The position numbers were made by a program, and so were the translations under genes. DNA of 7,353 nucleotides from Liminaster sp964567855 (GTDB lineage: Bacteria > Bacteroidota > Bacteroidia > Bacteroidales > UBA3663). The notes below the pieces were generated by a model, which was given only the letters and a program-made list of their open reading frames with translations, searched no databases and was not told where the DNA came from. Where the stretch lies: assembly GCA_964567855.1 (NCBI GenBank), contig CAZMOE010000063.1:1-7353 (forward strand), read 5' to 3'. Below are positions 7,244-7,353 of the stretch, one piece after another. Positions within the stretch are counted from its first letter, which is position 1. Every line of letters begins with the position of its first letter.

Positions 7244-7353
7244 ATGATAGAGTCCGAATTTTTATTTTTTACATCTTTTATCATATCTTCGATTATTCTG
7301 CTTAAATTTGCCGTCGGACTCTTATTGCTTTGTGCCCGATCTTCCGTCAGGGA
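7244..7353 (+). CDS. Possible start of a membrane or exported protein, cut by the window end
   Basis: An ATG at 7244 opens a frame of 36 codons that stays open to the end of the window. It begins MIESEFLFF and carries a long hydrophobic run (SSIILLKFAVGLLLLCA, about residues 15-31) followed by arginines, which looks like a signal anchor or transmembrane segment. Support: A/T-rich leader typical of this genome's starts, the TAnnTTTG element at 7207-7214, and the same direction as all the other genes. Against it: it is very short as seen, no family can be recognised, and the opposite strand is also open here (7353 to 7240), ending in a polar C-terminus. Only one of the two is likely to be real. 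Confidence 0.42.
   Translation, partial: MIESEFLFFTSFIISSIILLKFAVGLLLLCARSSVR

Noticed and set aside
7250..7321. 8-bp inverted repeat gagtccga / tcggactc at the right edge
   Set aside because: The arms are 56 bases apart and short, and they fall within a possible coding frame; no further structure supports them.
7240..7353. Minus-strand open frame entering from the right edge and ending in TAA at 7240-7242, polar C-terminus ending in KNKNSDSII
   Set aside because: It may be real, but its polar composition is what one expects opposite a T-rich hydrophobic + frame, and the + frame has the better promoter and leader context. Kept as the alternative to the + strand call.

Overview
The window looks like a chromosomal segment of a Bacteroidales bacterium (phylum Bacteroidota); I cannot fix the genus. 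The reasons are: start codons preceded by A/T-rich leaders with no Shine-Dalgarno sequence; two promoter candidates resembling the TTTG/TAnnTTTG type of this phylum; exported proteins with TPR repeats; and a beta-rich outer-membrane-like protein carrying the N-terminal SPYSRYG-type motif common in Bacteroidota. All four confident genes lie on the + strand.

Left part (13-3738): a 725-residue exported TPR protein is followed after 24 bases by guaA, GMP synthase, complete with all catalytic motifs. The short spacer suggests co-transcription. Between guaA and the next gene (3739-3862) lies a 16-bp inverted repeat whose T and A runs are in the wrong places for an ordinary terminator, followed by a likely promoter.

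Middle (3863-6653): a predicted outer-membrane beta-barrel protein and, 39 bases later, a 464-residue exported TPR protein form a probable two-gene operon. It ends in a textbook intrinsic terminator (6618-6653). The barrel protein's start is best placed at 3863, not at the in-frame ATG at 3782. From memory, related pairs in Bacteroides sit beside coaX and lptC; neither is here.

Right part (6654-7353): about 590 bases hold no gene I can support. Their most striking content is a spacerless 62-bp palindrome with one mismatch (6742-6803), overlapped at its right end by a second, 12-bp palindrome. At the far right edge a short open frame with a hydrophobic N-terminus starts at 7244 behind a perfect TAnnTTTG element and runs off the window; it may be the start of a membrane or exported protein.

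Taken together this is a mostly ordinary housekeeping and envelope region: purine synthesis (guaA) plus three exported proteins whose exact roles are unknown. I see no tRNA, rRNA, CRISPR array, transposase, toxin-antitoxin or defence genes. The palindromic elements and the architecture of the first TPR protein are the items most worth a second look.
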